DNA from: an uncultured Pseudomonadota bacterium
GTDB taxonomy: Bacteria; Pseudomonadota; Alphaproteobacteria; RF32; CAG-239
Reading direction: 5' to 3'
Length of the DNA: 49,752 nucleotides
Assembly: GCA_949295995.1 (NCBI GenBank)
Contig: CASFNK010000041.1
Span: 1 to 49,752 of the forward strand
The position numbers and the translations under genes are program-made. The notes beneath the pieces are model-generated. The model was not told the origin of the DNA and searched no databases. It worked only from the letters and a program-made list of their open reading frames with translations. Positions 1 through 10,591 of this stretch are shown here, one piece after another (position 1 is the stretch's first letter; every line of letters begins with the position of its first letter).

Positions 1-850
1 CCAAGATGGAAATAAAGCCATCGCTATTGGGGATATTATTTATTCTGACGGAACATATTCTTCTGAGCCTGTTCCGTTAAAAAAACCAGTTGGAATACTT
101 ATAAATCTCTCAGGACTTATTTTGTCAATTTCTCCTGTCGAAACACAAGCGGAAAAATGTATAGGCTGGGGAACTGACGCATTAACTCGAAAATGTAACT
201 CCTATGCACCTTATGGTACATCTGGCTGGCAATATATTAATAAGACACAATTATATGAAGTATATACCTATAAAACGCAAATTAATAATGCATTAGCTAA
301 ATTAACCTCATCTTACAGATTATCAAAAGATTTATTAGGCTCATGTTCTGATTCGACGTCCTATGGTTGCTCTTTAAATTTAAGTACAGGACGCTTTAAT
401 GCATCTACTGATTGCGGCTCAACATTCGATGTGTTTTGTGTTTTGGATATGTCTAACCTAACAGGTGGAACTACACCTACTCCGACACCTACTCCAACGA
501 CATACAAGGTCGGGGATACCTATGTGAAAGATGGGATAGCTTTGGGTAAAGTTGTTGAAGTGGATAGTACCGGACAACATGGTATTTTAGCAGTGGCAAT
601 GGGGCAAGGAGATGCTAGTACGGCCAATTCTATTTGTGTTTCGAAAACAAATGGAGGATTAAATTGGGGATTAGCATCAGGAAAACATGCCTGTGCTCTT
701 GATAGAGGATCAGGGTCATGTTTTGATTGTACTTATCATACAAGTACTGGAAGTGGTTATTGTTCAGGAGGGTCAATTGATGGCGTATGTGGTAGTAAGA
801 GTTGTACTTCTTCTACCGTAACAGGATTTGTCTGTGAAGCACCATTCTAA
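1..850 (+). CDS. Surface/secreted-type repeat protein with Thr-Pro linker (5' truncated)
   Basis: The reading frame is open from base 2 to the stop at 848-850, so the window cuts off the start; a TTG at 122 is in frame but has no ribosome binding site and is probably internal. The visible 282 residues hold two versions of one motif: an upstream IGDIIYSDGTYSSEPV-like segment right at the window edge, and a second (KVGDTYVKDGIALGKVVEVD) after a linker of repeated Thr-Pro near position 475-505. The last third is rich in Gly, Ser and Cys, ending GFVCEAPF. The paired motif, cysteines and PT linker suggest an extracellular or envelope protein that may adhere to something, but no catalytic motif is visible and the family is not certain. 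The gene ends at a strong bidirectional hairpin. The coding frame is sure, the role is not. Confidence 0.75.
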   Translation, partial: QDGNKAIAIGDIIYSDGTYSSEPVPLKKPVGILINLSGLILSISPVETQAEKCIGWGTDALTRKCNSYAPYGTSGWQYINKTQLYEVYTYKTQINNALAKLTSSYRLSKDLLGSCSDSTSYGCSLNLSTGRFNASTDCGSTFDVFCVLDMSNLTGGTTPTPTPTPTTYKVGDTYVKDGIALGKVVEVDSTGQHGILAVAMGQGDASTANSICVSKTNGGLNWGLASGKHACALDRGSGSCFDCTYHTSTGSGYCSGGSIDGVCGSKSCTSSTVTGFVCEAPF

Positions 851-856
851 CCCTAA

Positions 857-903
857 GCAATAAACAAAAAACACCGCCTCGGGCGGTGTTTTTTGTTTAT
901 TGC
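857..903. terminator. Long bidirectional hairpin terminator
   Basis: A perfect 22-bp stem (857-878 with 882-903) closes on a 3-nt loop, with a CACCGCC/GGCGGTG core flanked by A-rich and T-rich arms. It serves both the gene ending at 850 and the convergent gene ending at 914. Confidence 0.9.
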
Positions 904-913
904 AAAGTAAAAT

Positions 914-2308
914 CTATCTACTTTTCTTACGCTTAAGAGTAAAGATAGCCTTTAAATTTTGCAGGTTAAATTCATTTTCAGCTTTTGAAATATAAGTTTT
1001 ATCTTGAGTTAATTTAGGCAAATAATCAATATATTTTTGCCCCAGAATATATTTACTCTCATCAGCAATTTTGGCTTTTTTCAAAGACAACCAAATTCCT
1101 TCAATATCTTTTGGAGTAAACTTATCAGGCATTTCCGCGGCTAAATCAATTGAGGCATTAATTTTGTCTTGTGCAGGCAAATAATTTAATCTTTCTTTTT
1201 TGATATTGAAAATCATTTGCGGATTGTTCAACAAGCGATAAATTTTGAGCATATCGTTTAAGGTAGAAAAGCAGTTATTTTTAGGTGCGTTTTCATAAGC
1301 TTGTTTCAAATAATAAGCACTCCATCTCAAATTAGCTTTATCTTTAGCATCCAATTGTTTGGTAATATTTTTATTTTCCGTCTTATCCCAGTAAAGAGAA
1401 GCCAATTTTTTATTTGCTCTGTATTTTTCATCAGGTGCTTTTGTTTTTGCCAAAACACGTTTATATGCCGCAATAATATTATTTGTATTCTCTCTAAAGA
1501 TTTGGCTGTTTACATTTTTAGATTGGCTTTTTAAACGGTCATGGCAACAAGTAACAATTTTCAAGTCATCACTATTGACCAATGATTTGAGCAAACATTG
1601 CAATTCGCTTTCACAAGCCGGACCTTCTCCGTAAGAGTTAGGCATAACATTAGACTTACGAAAAACTTCTGATTGCAAATAATACATTTTAGCTTGTTGA
1701 GCGGGTTTTAATATACTTTCATAAGTTTGAGCTTCCTGATAGAGCTCTTGAGCTTCCATCATCGGCAAACCGATAGTTCCTCTTTCGCGTCCTTTATGAA
1801 TTTTGTCAGCATGCTCAATAAAGCTGATTAAATGTGTTAAATAAGGTAAGTTCGCAAAACGCAATTCCATAAATTCGGGTAAAGCCTCTTGAATTTGTTC
1901 GGCTGTTTTGTTCAAAGCAATATATTGTTGTTCTTCAGGCGTAAAATCGCAAAGTTGAAATAATAAGCCGTAACTAACATCTTTTTTGCCGTCTAAGGCA
2001 TAGTTAATGACTTCTTGCAGAGTATTATCCAAAGAATTATTTGCAAATTTTACAAATGCGTCGTTATTAATTGCCTCAGGAACAATTTTTTCTAAATCAA
2101 CCTCCTCTTTCTGTTGGCTAAAGATTTTTAGAAATTGCTCATCAGTCATATTTTCTAAAGTTTTTTTGGCAATAACTTCTTCGAAGCGTTTATCTGTAAA
2201 AGCCTCTGGCGGATAAAGAATAAAGGTTTTCGTTTGCTCATTTTCTTTAGAATTTGAGTTAAAAGAAATAGTCTCATCCCCTAATGTATTGTTTGAAAAA
2301 AATTTCAT
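914..2308 (-). CDS. Orphan helical protein, 464 aa
   Basis: I do not recognise a family. The protein has no signal peptide or membrane segment and is predicted by eye to be almost all helical. Its regular aromatic/Ala spacing (for example around QAKMYYLQSEVFRK, YRANKKLASLYWD and LRWSAYYLKQAYENAP) resembles TPR- or Sel1-like helical repeats, so a scaffold or adaptor role is possible. Residues about 42-65 contain LENMTDEQFLKIF, loosely similar to a short motif near the N-termini of the large proteins at 29.6-39.5 kb. The ATG at 2306-2308 is preceded by a purine-rich GAGAG stretch. It is transcribed away from tgt and ends at the shared hairpin at 857-903. Confidence 0.75.
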   Translation of the reverse strand: MKFFSNNTLGDETISFNSNSKENEQTKTFILYPPEAFTDKRFEEVIAKKTLENMTDEQFLKIFSQQKEEVDLEKIVPEAINNDAFVKFANNSLDNTLQEVINYALDGKKDVSYGLLFQLCDFTPEEQQYIALNKTAEQIQEALPEFMELRFANLPYLTHLISFIEHADKIHKGRERGTIGLPMMEAQELYQEAQTYESILKPAQQAKMYYLQSEVFRKSNVMPNSYGEGPACESELQCLLKSLVNSDDLKIVTCCHDRLKSQSKNVNSQIFRENTNNIIAAYKRVLAKTKAPDEKYRANKKLASLYWDKTENKNITKQLDAKDKANLRWSAYYLKQAYENAPKNNCFSTLNDMLKIYRLLNNPQMIFNIKKERLNYLPAQDKINASIDLAAEMPDKFTPKDIEGIWLSLKKAKIADESKYILGQKYIDYLPKLTQDKTYISKAENEFNLQNLKAIFTLKRKKSR

Positions 2309-2349
2309 TGGACTCTCTCATAAGATTATTGTTTTGTCTAGTTTTGTAA

Positions 2350-3579
<1,230 letters not shown>

Positions 3580-3584
3580 TCGAG

Positions 3585-4550
3585 ATGAAAGATAAGCAAA
3601 TGACAGAAAATGGAAAAATGGATGAAGTTGTCAGCTCCTTTGCCGAAGAAAACCGGCAAGAAGGCTTAAGAGTATTTGTTGCCGGAGGAAATCGCCCCGG
3701 CAAAGACCCGATATATGTGGAAGAAGCCTATAATTTAGGACGTCAAATCATAAAACTTGATTTCAAATTAGACTTTGGCTTGTCCAATTCAGGTATTATG
3801 GGAGCGGTTGCCAGAGGGGTTTTGGACGGATGGAATAAAAAGAAAAGCGAAGCCACGCCGATACAAGGAATTACCACCCAAGAATATTATGCTCTCTACC
3901 CGCATGATGACGCCATTATCGGCCAAATTGAAGATGTGATTTTGGCTAAGACATTAGAAGAGCGCAAGCAAAAACTCCTCAATGCCGATTTTGTGGTTTT
4001 TGCTCCCGGCGGTGTTGGAACATTAGATGAGTTAGCGTATGATTGTGTAGCCATGCAGGATGGATTTTTACCGGTAAAGCCCTTTATTTTGTTTAATATA
4101 GAAGGCTATTTCCACCACTTGGTAGAATACTTAAAAGCTATTTCACTAAAAGGTTTTGCCGACCCGATGCCGTTTATAATTGTTGACAACAGTGAAGAAC
4201 TGAGTGTTGTTTTTCGTCTTTTGAAATTGCGTTACCAAAAAGGCAAAACCACGGCAGAGGTATATTCTTCAACCCGTCAGTTAATTTATGAATTGCCGTA
4301 TTTCTTAAAAAAGAAAACCGATAGCTCGGTTCATGTTGAAGATATCATTGACAATATGAATCAAATAATTCATCACGGTACTAATGATGAAAGACAAGAG
4401 CTTGCCAATGAAATCGAAACCGCTTATCTGGAAAAAGAAATTGAGCGAATGTATGACCGCTTAGCCAAAACCGGTCGTGATACCTCCATTGTTAGTGATA
4501 AGCTCACCAATTTGAAAAAGCGCAAAAAAGCCAACAAACAAGTAAAATAA
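3585..4550 (+). CDS. LOG-family protein (lysine decarboxylase-like nucleotide phosphoribohydrolase fold)
   Basis: The core has the Rossmann-like LOG fold: RVFVAGGNRPGKD near residue 29, GLSNSGIMGAVARG at about 65-78, and the diagnostic PGGVGTLDE at 141-149 (family PGGxGTxxE), which in LOG enzymes binds the phosphoribosyl moiety. Characterised members hydrolyse nucleoside 5'-monophosphates, releasing the free base; older annotations call them lysine decarboxylases without good reason. At 321 aa it is longer than usual: about 100 C-terminal residues are charged and helical (QELANEIETAYLEKEIERMYDRL), an extension of unknown role. Starts at 3585 and 3600 are both possible; neither has a strong ribosome binding site. 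It follows tgt by 5 nt and ends in a hairpin terminator. Confidence 0.88.
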   Translation: MKDKQMTENGKMDEVVSSFAEENRQEGLRVFVAGGNRPGKDPIYVEEAYNLGRQIIKLDFKLDFGLSNSGIMGAVARGVLDGWNKKKSEATPIQGITTQEYYALYPHDDAIIGQIEDVILAKTLEERKQKLLNADFVVFAPGGVGTLDELAYDCVAMQDGFLPVKPFILFNIEGYFHHLVEYLKAISLKGFADPMPFIIVDNSEELSVVFRLLKLRYQKGKTTAEVYSSTRQLIYELPYFLKKKTDSSVHVEDIIDNMNQIIHHGTNDERQELANEIETAYLEKEIERMYDRLAKTGRDTSIVSDKLTNLKKRKKANKQVK

Positions 4551-4573
4551 AGCCCCGATAGGGCTTTATTTTA
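4546..4573 (+). terminator. Hairpin terminator after the tgt operon
   Basis: A 10-bp stem AATAAAGCCC (4546-4555)/GGGCTTTATT (4561-4570) with T-rich tail. It overlaps the stop codon of the LOG gene. Confidence 0.8.
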
Positions 4574-4698
4574 TATGTTGGAATAATAAGGGGAATAACT
4601 TCAATATTTTTAATACTATTTTTATAAAATTTGCAATTTTTTATCATATTTTAATTTTTTAGGCGCAAACTATCTGCAATTTAGAATCACACACCGAG

Positions 4699-5877
4699 AT
4701 GAAAATGCCGCAAAACACATTGCATCGTCAGCTAAACCGAAACCTTAATTTGTATTTATCACAAGGTTTCTTGAGTTGGTTTATTATCTCCTGGCCGATA
4801 GAGATACTCTATTTTGCTCAAATTTTAGAGAGCTATACTTTAGCAATGAGCTTATTTGCTCTGCAAAATTTATGTTTGGTATTTTTTGAATTGCCGCTGA
4901 ATTGGCTAGCCGATAAATACGGGCGCAAAAATCTCTGCACCATGGGGGCATTGTCGCTTTTTTTGGGGTATTTGTGTTATAGCTTTGCAGATGGATATTT
5001 TCTGTTGTTTTTGGGGGCAATTTTTTGTGGGGTAAGCCGCTCTCTCCATGTTAATACTGACGCGCTTATTCATAGTAGCTTGCAATATATGAATCGCTTG
5101 CAAGAATATGAATATATCCGAGCCAAATGCCAAAAGATTATGCAAATAGGATTGGGAATAGCCGCGCTTGTAAGCATTTGTGCGGTTATGTATTCTTTGC
5201 GATTGGCCGTACAAATTACGCTTATTCCTTTAGCTTTATCTTTTGTTTTATCACTGTTTTTAATCGAAGCGCCTTTTCCGCAACCGAGAAATGATAATTT
5301 CTTCATCCATCTCAAAATGGTGCTCAAATATATACAAGGTAATCGTCGCTTAAGCGGCTTAGCTTTAGGAGAATCTCTGCGCTATGGATTAAATGAAGCG
5401 GCTTTTGATTTTCATGCAGCCTTTTTCAAACAATTTGTGCCGGTATGGAGTTTGGGAATTTTCAGAGCTTTGGGTTTAGCTCTTGAATATATGGGAAACA
5501 AATTTTCATCTTTATTTTCTGCACAATGGGGAATTTCCAAAACCACGATACGAGGCGCCTTTGCCGATAGTCTTATCAATATCATAGCTGTTTTGATGTC
5601 AAGTTTTTGGAGCTTATTCGTGCGTTTAGGTGCGCCATTTTGCAGCGGCGTGCGAGAGCCTTTGCAAAATGCCCTCATCAAAGAAGAAAGCCCGGACAGA
5701 ACGCATGAGATTATCATTTCTTTAATGTCCTTGGGCAAAAGTTTAATCTACGCCTTATGCGCTCTTTTTATCGGTATTGTAGCCGATTTAAGCAATCCTT
5801 ATTGGGCATTACTGAGTGCCTATGTTCTGTGCTTACTGTCAAATTGGTTATACCAAGAAAGCCTCAAGGAAGAATAA
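4699..5877 (+). CDS. Major facilitator superfamily transporter
   Basis: A 392-aa integral membrane protein with about 12 hydrophobic segments, the usual MFS size. The loop after the second helix reads ELPLNWLADKYGRKNL (about residues 61-76), which matches the MFS signature G-x-L-a-D-r-x-G-r-k. The substrate cannot be told from sequence; the general layout resembles drug or metabolite efflux MFS proteins. The start at 4699 has a second in-frame ATG two codons later and only a weak CCGAG ribosome binding site. It stands alone, 125 nt after the previous terminator, and is followed 72 nt later by an ABC exporter on the same strand; the two may be a loose export cluster. Confidence 0.88.
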   Translation: MKMPQNTLHRQLNRNLNLYLSQGFLSWFIISWPIEILYFAQILESYTLAMSLFALQNLCLVFFELPLNWLADKYGRKNLCTMGALSLFLGYLCYSFADGYFLLFLGAIFCGVSRSLHVNTDALIHSSLQYMNRLQEYEYIRAKCQKIMQIGLGIAALVSICAVMYSLRLAVQITLIPLALSFVLSLFLIEAPFPQPRNDNFFIHLKMVLKYIQGNRRLSGLALGESLRYGLNEAAFDFHAAFFKQFVPVWSLGIFRALGLALEYMGNKFSSLFSAQWGISKTTIRGAFADSLINIIAVLMSSFWSLFVRLGAPFCSGVREPLQNALIKEESPDRTHEIIISLMSLGKSLIYALCALFIGIVADLSNPYWALLSAYVLCLLSNWLYQESLKEE

Positions 5878-5949
5878 TTTCGCTTAAATAAATTTTTTAT
5901 TTGTGTTATACTCTGAGCGTTTGGATAACCTCAGCAGGAAGATTCTTTT

Positions 5950-7722
5950 ATGCAAACCTCAGTAGCACGTTTTCTTTGGCACTATGCCCGCCGCCTTAAA
6001 GGTCTATGTATCTTAATGGTTTTAGTGATGTTTGGAGCGCAGTTTTTCAGTCGCAGCACCAACTGGGCCAGTGCGCAAATGATAGAGCTTATCTCTCAAG
6101 GTTCGGCAGATAATGAGACTTTACAAAAAATTATTCACTATTTGATTTTGATTTTGCTATGTTTGCTAATGCAAAGTTTGCTTGTTATATCCACCCGCAT
6201 GCTGGATATGAAATTTCTGCCTTATTATATCGGTAAAATGTCCAAAGATTTATTTACTTGGGCGCACAAGCATTCAACCGCGTTTTTTGCCGAAGAAATG
6301 GCGGGTAATGTCTCCGGCAAAATCAAAACCATACTCAATAACAGTGAAATACTTTACTATCATATTATGCAGGGCTTTTTGTTTCCGGTAGGCAGTTTTC
6401 TGACAGCTTTTTTCTTTATCGGACAAATCAGATTGTCTTTAGCTCTTTGGTTTAGCCTGTTGTGTATTATTTTAGCATTTGTACAAATCAGAATTCGCAA
6501 AGGCATCGGTTCTCTTTCATCACGCAAAGCAAAACTCATGTCTGAATCTAATGGTATTTTGGTTGATAGTATTACCAATTCGGATTTGGTCAAAAACTGT
6601 GCTAATTTTAATTATGAACGTCGCAACTACTACGATTCGGTAAGAAAAGCCCTCAAAGCCGTCCGTAAAGAGGTCAAACGCAGTGCTTGGGTTGATACTT
6701 TTTCCCGAATGATTAATGATACCATGACCATCAGTTTTTATTTGCTGACATTTTATTATTGGTATTATAAGAGCCTGAGCGTTGGCGATGTTGTCTTGGT
6801 TTTATCACTTATTTCTTCCATGACTCAATCTATGATGTTTTTGGGCTTTTTCTGCACGAATTATGTAATGTTTACGGGCGGTATTCAAGACGGGCTTGAT
6901 TTGCTCAATAAACCTTGTGATATTGAAGACGCCAAAAATGCCACGCCTTTGATCGTTACAGAGGGGAAAATTTCTTTTGATAAAGTTGACTATCACTATA
7001 AAAATGCCTCAGCCTTGTTTAATGACTTTAACTTGACCATCGAACCAAAAGAAAAAATAGGTCTTGTTGGGCGTTCAGGTTCAGGTAAATCCACGCTGAT
7101 AAAATTAATTTCGCGTTACTATGATGTCCAAGGCGGTTCAATCACGATTGATTCCCAAGATATCCGGACCGTAACTCAAAATTCTCTACGGCAAAACATT
7201 GCTCTCATACCGCAAGACCCAAGCTTGTTTAACCGCACGATTATGGAAAATATTCGCTACGGCAATATTCATGCCTCAGATGAAGAAGTGATAGAAGCTG
7301 CCAAAAAAGCCTATATCCATGACTATATCATGACCTTGCCTGATGGTTATAACAGCAAAGTCGGCGAAAGAGGTGTTATGCTTTCAGGCGGTGAGCGCCA
7401 ACGCATTGCCTTTGCAAGAGCTATTCTAAAAAATGCTCCGATTCTTATTTTGGATGAAGCCACATCGGCCTTAGACAGTGAGAGTGAAAACTATATCCAA
7501 ACCGCCCTCAAAGAGCTCATGAAAGACAAAACGGTAATCGCCATTGCCCACCGTCTCTCCACGCTCAAAGAGATGAATAAATTGGTGGTAATGGAGAAAG
7601 GTGCAATCAAAGAAATAGGCACTCATGCTGCCCTGATGCGTAAAAAAGGTGCTTATTATAACTTTTATCAAATGCAGTCTTCCGGCTTTTTACAAATTGA
7701 AGAAAATGAAGCTAACGCTTAA
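5950..7722 (+). CDS. ABC exporter, fused permease and ATPase
   Basis: Half-transporter with an N-terminal six-helix domain (about residues 15-310) and a C-terminal nucleotide-binding domain: Walker A GRSGSGKST (about 374-382), signature LSGGERQR (about 478-485), Walker B ILILDEATSALD and the H-loop AIAHRLST. It should work as a homodimer in the inner membrane, exporting a lipid, peptide or small molecule. The long first loop and overall order resemble ABCB/HMT1-type exporters, but the substrate is unknown. AGGAAG precedes the ATG with about 10 nt spacing. Its 3' end overlaps the convergent DUF3137 gene by 11 bp (7712-7722), so there is no room for a terminator between them. Confidence 0.93.
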   Translation: MQTSVARFLWHYARRLKGLCILMVLVMFGAQFFSRSTNWASAQMIELISQGSADNETLQKIIHYLILILLCLLMQSLLVISTRMLDMKFLPYYIGKMSKDLFTWAHKHSTAFFAEEMAGNVSGKIKTILNNSEILYYHIMQGFLFPVGSFLTAFFFIGQIRLSLALWFSLLCIILAFVQIRIRKGIGSLSSRKAKLMSESNGILVDSITNSDLVKNCANFNYERRNYYDSVRKALKAVRKEVKRSAWVDTFSRMINDTMTISFYLLTFYYWYYKSLSVGDVVLVLSLISSMTQSMMFLGFFCTNYVMFTGGIQDGLDLLNKPCDIEDAKNATPLIVTEGKISFDKVDYHYKNASALFNDFNLTIEPKEKIGLVGRSGSGKSTLIKLISRYYDVQGGSITIDSQDIRTVTQNSLRQNIALIPQDPSLFNRTIMENIRYGNIHASDEEVIEAAKKAYIHDYIMTLPDGYNSKVGERGVMLSGGERQRIAFARAILKNAPILILDEATSALDSESENYIQTALKELMKDKTVIAIAHRLSTLKEMNKLVVMEKGAIKEIGTHAALMRKKGAYYNFYQMQSSGFLQIEENEANA

Positions 7723-8674
7723 ATTGAATATATTTATTGAGCTGTAAGCTATCAATAATTTCCATCACGGCAGCAAATTGTTCAAAAGAGCGGTCAATCA
7801 TTTGGCGGTTGGTAGTTCTTTGAAAAATTGATGAAATTTCAAACATATTTTGCTTGGTTTCAATACTTATGAGTAATTTGTTATCAAAAAAGCCAAATTG
7901 AATATTTTTTCCAAAAAACGCTTTTTGAGTTTGCAACATTCTCTCCATAAAGGCGGTAGTCAGTAAATATCTGGCTTCCACTTGATTATCGCCGAATACT
8001 TCAAATTGTTTTTCAAACAAAGGGTCTTCGAGTTTAATACGTTCGCCGCGCCCGATTTTTTTGAAAATATTAAAGATACCGCTGTCTTTTACCACCACTG
8101 TTTGTCCCTCAAATTTTTTCTTCAGTTCGAGTAAAATTACGACCCCCTTAAACACGGTAACATTGGTTGAGCCGTTTTTGGTACGCACTTTTTTATAAAG
8201 CGTTTCTTCGGCAATAGTGGTTTTGGTGTCGTTATAAACCCCGCAAAAGAAATCATCACCAATTGAGGAATCATATTGAGGGAAAACTTTAGATTTTAGC
8301 AAAATACCAGAAGGAATTTCCAAGCCGTTTGCATAGGAAAAACTCCCCCAAAAGCCTGCAAATTCTTCCATGACATCTTTTTTTATGGCAACAATAAAAT
8401 TTGTGATAGGAGAACTACAATAAAAGTAAGTAAAGGCTCCATAAAAGAAGAGTCCGTAAGTGGTGAGTTTTAGGCAGTTTTCACTCTCTCTGACCATATC
8501 ACCCCAAAAAGCCATCCAACATCCCAGCATCAGAAGAGGAATAAAGAATGCCGTCAAAAGCATACGATTAATAAAAATATTGAGTTGCTTTTGGCGTTCA
8601 ACTTCCATTTCCGCAAATTTTCCTAATAAATTGCGGTTATAAAAATCATCAAATTCAGCTTTAGTCTTGAGCAT
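7712..8674 (-). CDS. DUF3137 membrane protein, LemA partner
   Basis: Two adjacent hydrophobic segments lie near residues 36-56 and 70-95. A soluble domain follows, with DDFFCGVYNDTKTTIAEETL and TVFKGVVILLELKK, features I associate with the DUF3137 (galanin-like) family. The function is not known; the family is repeatedly encoded beside LemA, as here. The ATG overlaps the stop of lemA as TAATG (8672-8676), so the two are translationally coupled. The 3' end overlaps the ABC exporter by 11 bp. I am fairly sure of the family from the sequence and the neighbour together. Confidence 0.82.
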   Translation of the reverse strand: MLKTKAEFDDFYNRNLLGKFAEMEVERQKQLNIFINRMLLTAFFIPLLMLGCWMAFWGDMVRESENCLKLTTYGLFFYGAFTYFYCSSPITNFIVAIKKDVMEEFAGFWGSFSYANGLEIPSGILLKSKVFPQYDSSIGDDFFCGVYNDTKTTIAEETLYKKVRTKNGSTNVTVFKGVVILLELKKKFEGQTVVVKDSGIFNIFKKIGRGERIKLEDPLFEKQFEVFGDNQVEARYLLTTAFMERMLQTQKAFFGKNIQFGFFDNKLLISIETKQNMFEISSIFQRTTNRQMIDRSFEQFAAVMEIIDSLQLNKYIQFKR

Positions 8675-9240
8675 TATTTAAAGTAATCCGCACTGTTAAT
8701 CGGCTTTTTCTCGTTTTTAGAGGCTTCAAAATAAGGCATATCGGCTTTAATTCCGAGCAATTTGGCAAACAAACTGCTAGGGAAAATTTCGGTAGCGTTT
8801 ACCAAATCATTAACAGCCGAGTTATAAAAACGTCTGGCGGCAGCAATGTGCTCTTCCACGCTTTGCAAAGATTGCATAGTCTCAAGCATGGCTTGGTTAG
8901 ACTTCATGTCGGGATAATTTTCCAAAGAGATATTAAATTCTTTGAGCTTTGCTTCCAATAAGGATTCATTTTCAATTTTAGCCTTAGGGTCAGCTCTAAA
9001 AGATGAGCTCATGGCATTTGTTCTTAACTTTGTGATTTCCGCCATAAGATTTTTTTCATGTTCCATATATTTTGCAGCCATATTCATCATATTGGGAATA
9101 AGGTCATAACGTTTTTTGAGCTGAACATCAATGCCCGACATTGCCTCATTCACTTTATTTTTTTTCAAGATAACGCCGGCATACAAAACATAAAGAACAA
9201 GGGAAACAACGCCGAACACAATCCAACCGAAAACAGACAT
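8674..9240 (-). CDS. lemA: LemA family protein
   Basis: A 188-aa protein with one N-terminal membrane helix (about residues 4-25), short outer side, and a long helical domain beginning KKNKVNEAMSGIDVQLKKRYDLIPNMMNMAAKYM, the conserved LemA core; RFYNSAVNDLVNATEIFPSSLFAKLLG is the equally conserved C-terminal segment. LemA proteins are widespread envelope proteins of unclear function. The gene is first in a two-gene unit with DUF3137 (TAATG overlap). A TTTTTTAGGAGC purine block ends a few bases before the ATG and serves as ribosome binding site. Confidence 0.93.
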   Translation of the reverse strand: MSVFGWIVFGVVSLVLYVLYAGVILKKNKVNEAMSGIDVQLKKRYDLIPNMMNMAAKYMEHEKNLMAEITKLRTNAMSSSFRADPKAKIENESLLEAKLKEFNISLENYPDMKSNQAMLETMQSLQSVEEHIAAARRFYNSAVNDLVNATEIFPSSLFAKLLGIKADMPYFEASKNEKKPINSADYFK

Positions 9241-9320
9241 AAATTTGCTCCTAAAAAATTACAGATAAGCATATTTTGTCGGAAAAAAGTTAAATTTCAT
9301 TAAAAAATTAGCAATATTTC

Positions 9321-9350
9321 ATCCTTTATAAATAAAGGATAGGATAGGAG
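9321..9350 (+). promoter_or_regulatory. 20-bp palindrome overlapping a repeated Shine-Dalgarno region
   Basis: ATCCTTTAT-AA-ATAAAGGAT (9321-9340) is an inverted repeat of 9-bp arms. The right arm runs straight into a stepwise repeat AGGATAGGATAGGAG, ending 11 nt before the ATG of the SpmA-SpmB gene. It could be an operator or an RNA hairpin hiding part of the ribosome binding site. Confidence 0.5.
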
Positions 9351-9361
9351 ATGATGCGGAA

Positions 9362-10588
9362 ATGTTAAATTGGATATGGTGTGGATTTTTCATTGCGGCA
9401 TTTTTGGCGGCTATTGTGCAAAGTTTGTTTTGGGGGAATAGTGAAATTTGGAGTGAGCTGATAGGTTCAACCTTTTCTTCCGCCAAAACAGCTTTTCAAA
9501 TTTGCTTAAATTTAACCGGTATGCTATGCTTGTGGTTAGGCCTCTTAAAAATTGCCGAAAAATCAGGAATAACAAACCTTTTAGCTGCTTTTCTCAAGCC
9601 TCTGTTTCAAAAAATTATGCCAGACGTCCCCGCGAACCATCCGGCTCTTGGCTCAATCGTTATGAATATTGCTGCCAATGTTTTAGGGTTGGATAATGCT
9701 GCTACTCCAATGGGGCTAAAAGCCATGGAGCAATTACAAACGCTCAATCCTCATAAAGACCAAGCCTCTCCGGCGCAAATCATGTTTATGGTGATTAATG
9801 CCTCCGCCGTCACCCTTATTCCGATAACGATTTTGATGTATCGCTCAGAGTTAGGCTCTCTTAATCCCTCAGCGGTTTTTGTTCCTATTCTTTTGGCAAC
9901 ATCGGTCTCCAGCTTGGTTGGCTTTTTAGCAGTTGCTTGGGTACAAAAATTGCCGATTTTCAATCGTGTCGTCTTGAGCTATTTAGGAGGATTTTTAGCC
10001 CTCATAGGTGTCCTTGCCTGGTATTTCTTGTCGCTTTCTCCTGAAGATAGGCTGACAGCCTCCGCCCAAGGTGGTAATTTTATTCTGTTTTTGATCATAA
10101 TTGTTTTTATTGCAGCCGGCTTGGTCAAAAAATTAAATGTTTATGAGGAATTCATTCTTGGTGCTAAAGAAGGCTTTGATATTGCCATCCGCATTATTCC
10201 TTACTTGGTAGCAATGTTGGTAGCCATTGCTGTCTTCCGCACATCGGGCTGTTTGGATTATATTGTTCAAGCCTTTGCTTGGCTGTTTTCATCTCTTGGA
10301 ATTAATACGGATTTTGTTGCCGCCTTGCCAACCGCCGTGATGAAGCCATTATCAGGTAGCGGTGCCAGAGCCATGATGATAGAAACCATGCAAACTTATG
10401 GCGCAGATAGTTTTCCGGCATTTGTATCTTGCGTCATCCAAGGTTCCACTGAAACCACGTTTTATGTCTTAGCCGTTTATTTTGGAGTGGTCAAAATCAC
10501 CAAAGTCGGAGCCGCACTTTCTTGTGCGCTTTTGGCGGATTTGGCAGGAATTATATCAGCAATTTCTCTGTCTTATGTCTTTTATTAA
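9362..10588 (+). CDS. SpmA-SpmB fusion, nucleoside-recognition (Gate) membrane protein
   Basis: A 408-aa protein with about ten membrane helices and two Gate domains. The N-terminal half has the SpmA signature ALGSIVMNIAANVLGLDNAATPMGLKAME (about residues 95-123), the C-terminal half the SpmB features FRTSGCLDYIVQ, PTAVMKPLSGSGARAM and GSTETTFYVLAVYFG (about 290-380). In Bacillus the two are separate spore-maturation proteins; the fused form is common in non-sporulating proteobacteria, where the role is unknown. AGGAG lies 11 nt before the ATG. A five-codon ORF, ATGATGCGGAAATGTTAA (9351-9368), overlaps the start and could couple translation, or is chance. A hairpin terminator follows. Confidence 0.9.
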   Translation: MLNWIWCGFFIAAFLAAIVQSLFWGNSEIWSELIGSTFSSAKTAFQICLNLTGMLCLWLGLLKIAEKSGITNLLAAFLKPLFQKIMPDVPANHPALGSIVMNIAANVLGLDNAATPMGLKAMEQLQTLNPHKDQASPAQIMFMVINASAVTLIPITILMYRSELGSLNPSAVFVPILLATSVSSLVGFLAVAWVQKLPIFNRVVLSYLGGFLALIGVLAWYFLSLSPEDRLTASAQGGNFILFLIIIVFIAAGLVKKLNVYEEFILGAKEGFDIAIRIIPYLVAMLVAIAVFRTSGCLDYIVQAFAWLFSSLGINTDFVAALPTAVMKPLSGSGARAMMIETMQTYGADSFPAFVSCVIQGSTETTFYVLAVYFGVVKITKVGAALSCALLADLAGIISAISLSYVFY

Positions 10589-10591
10589 AAG

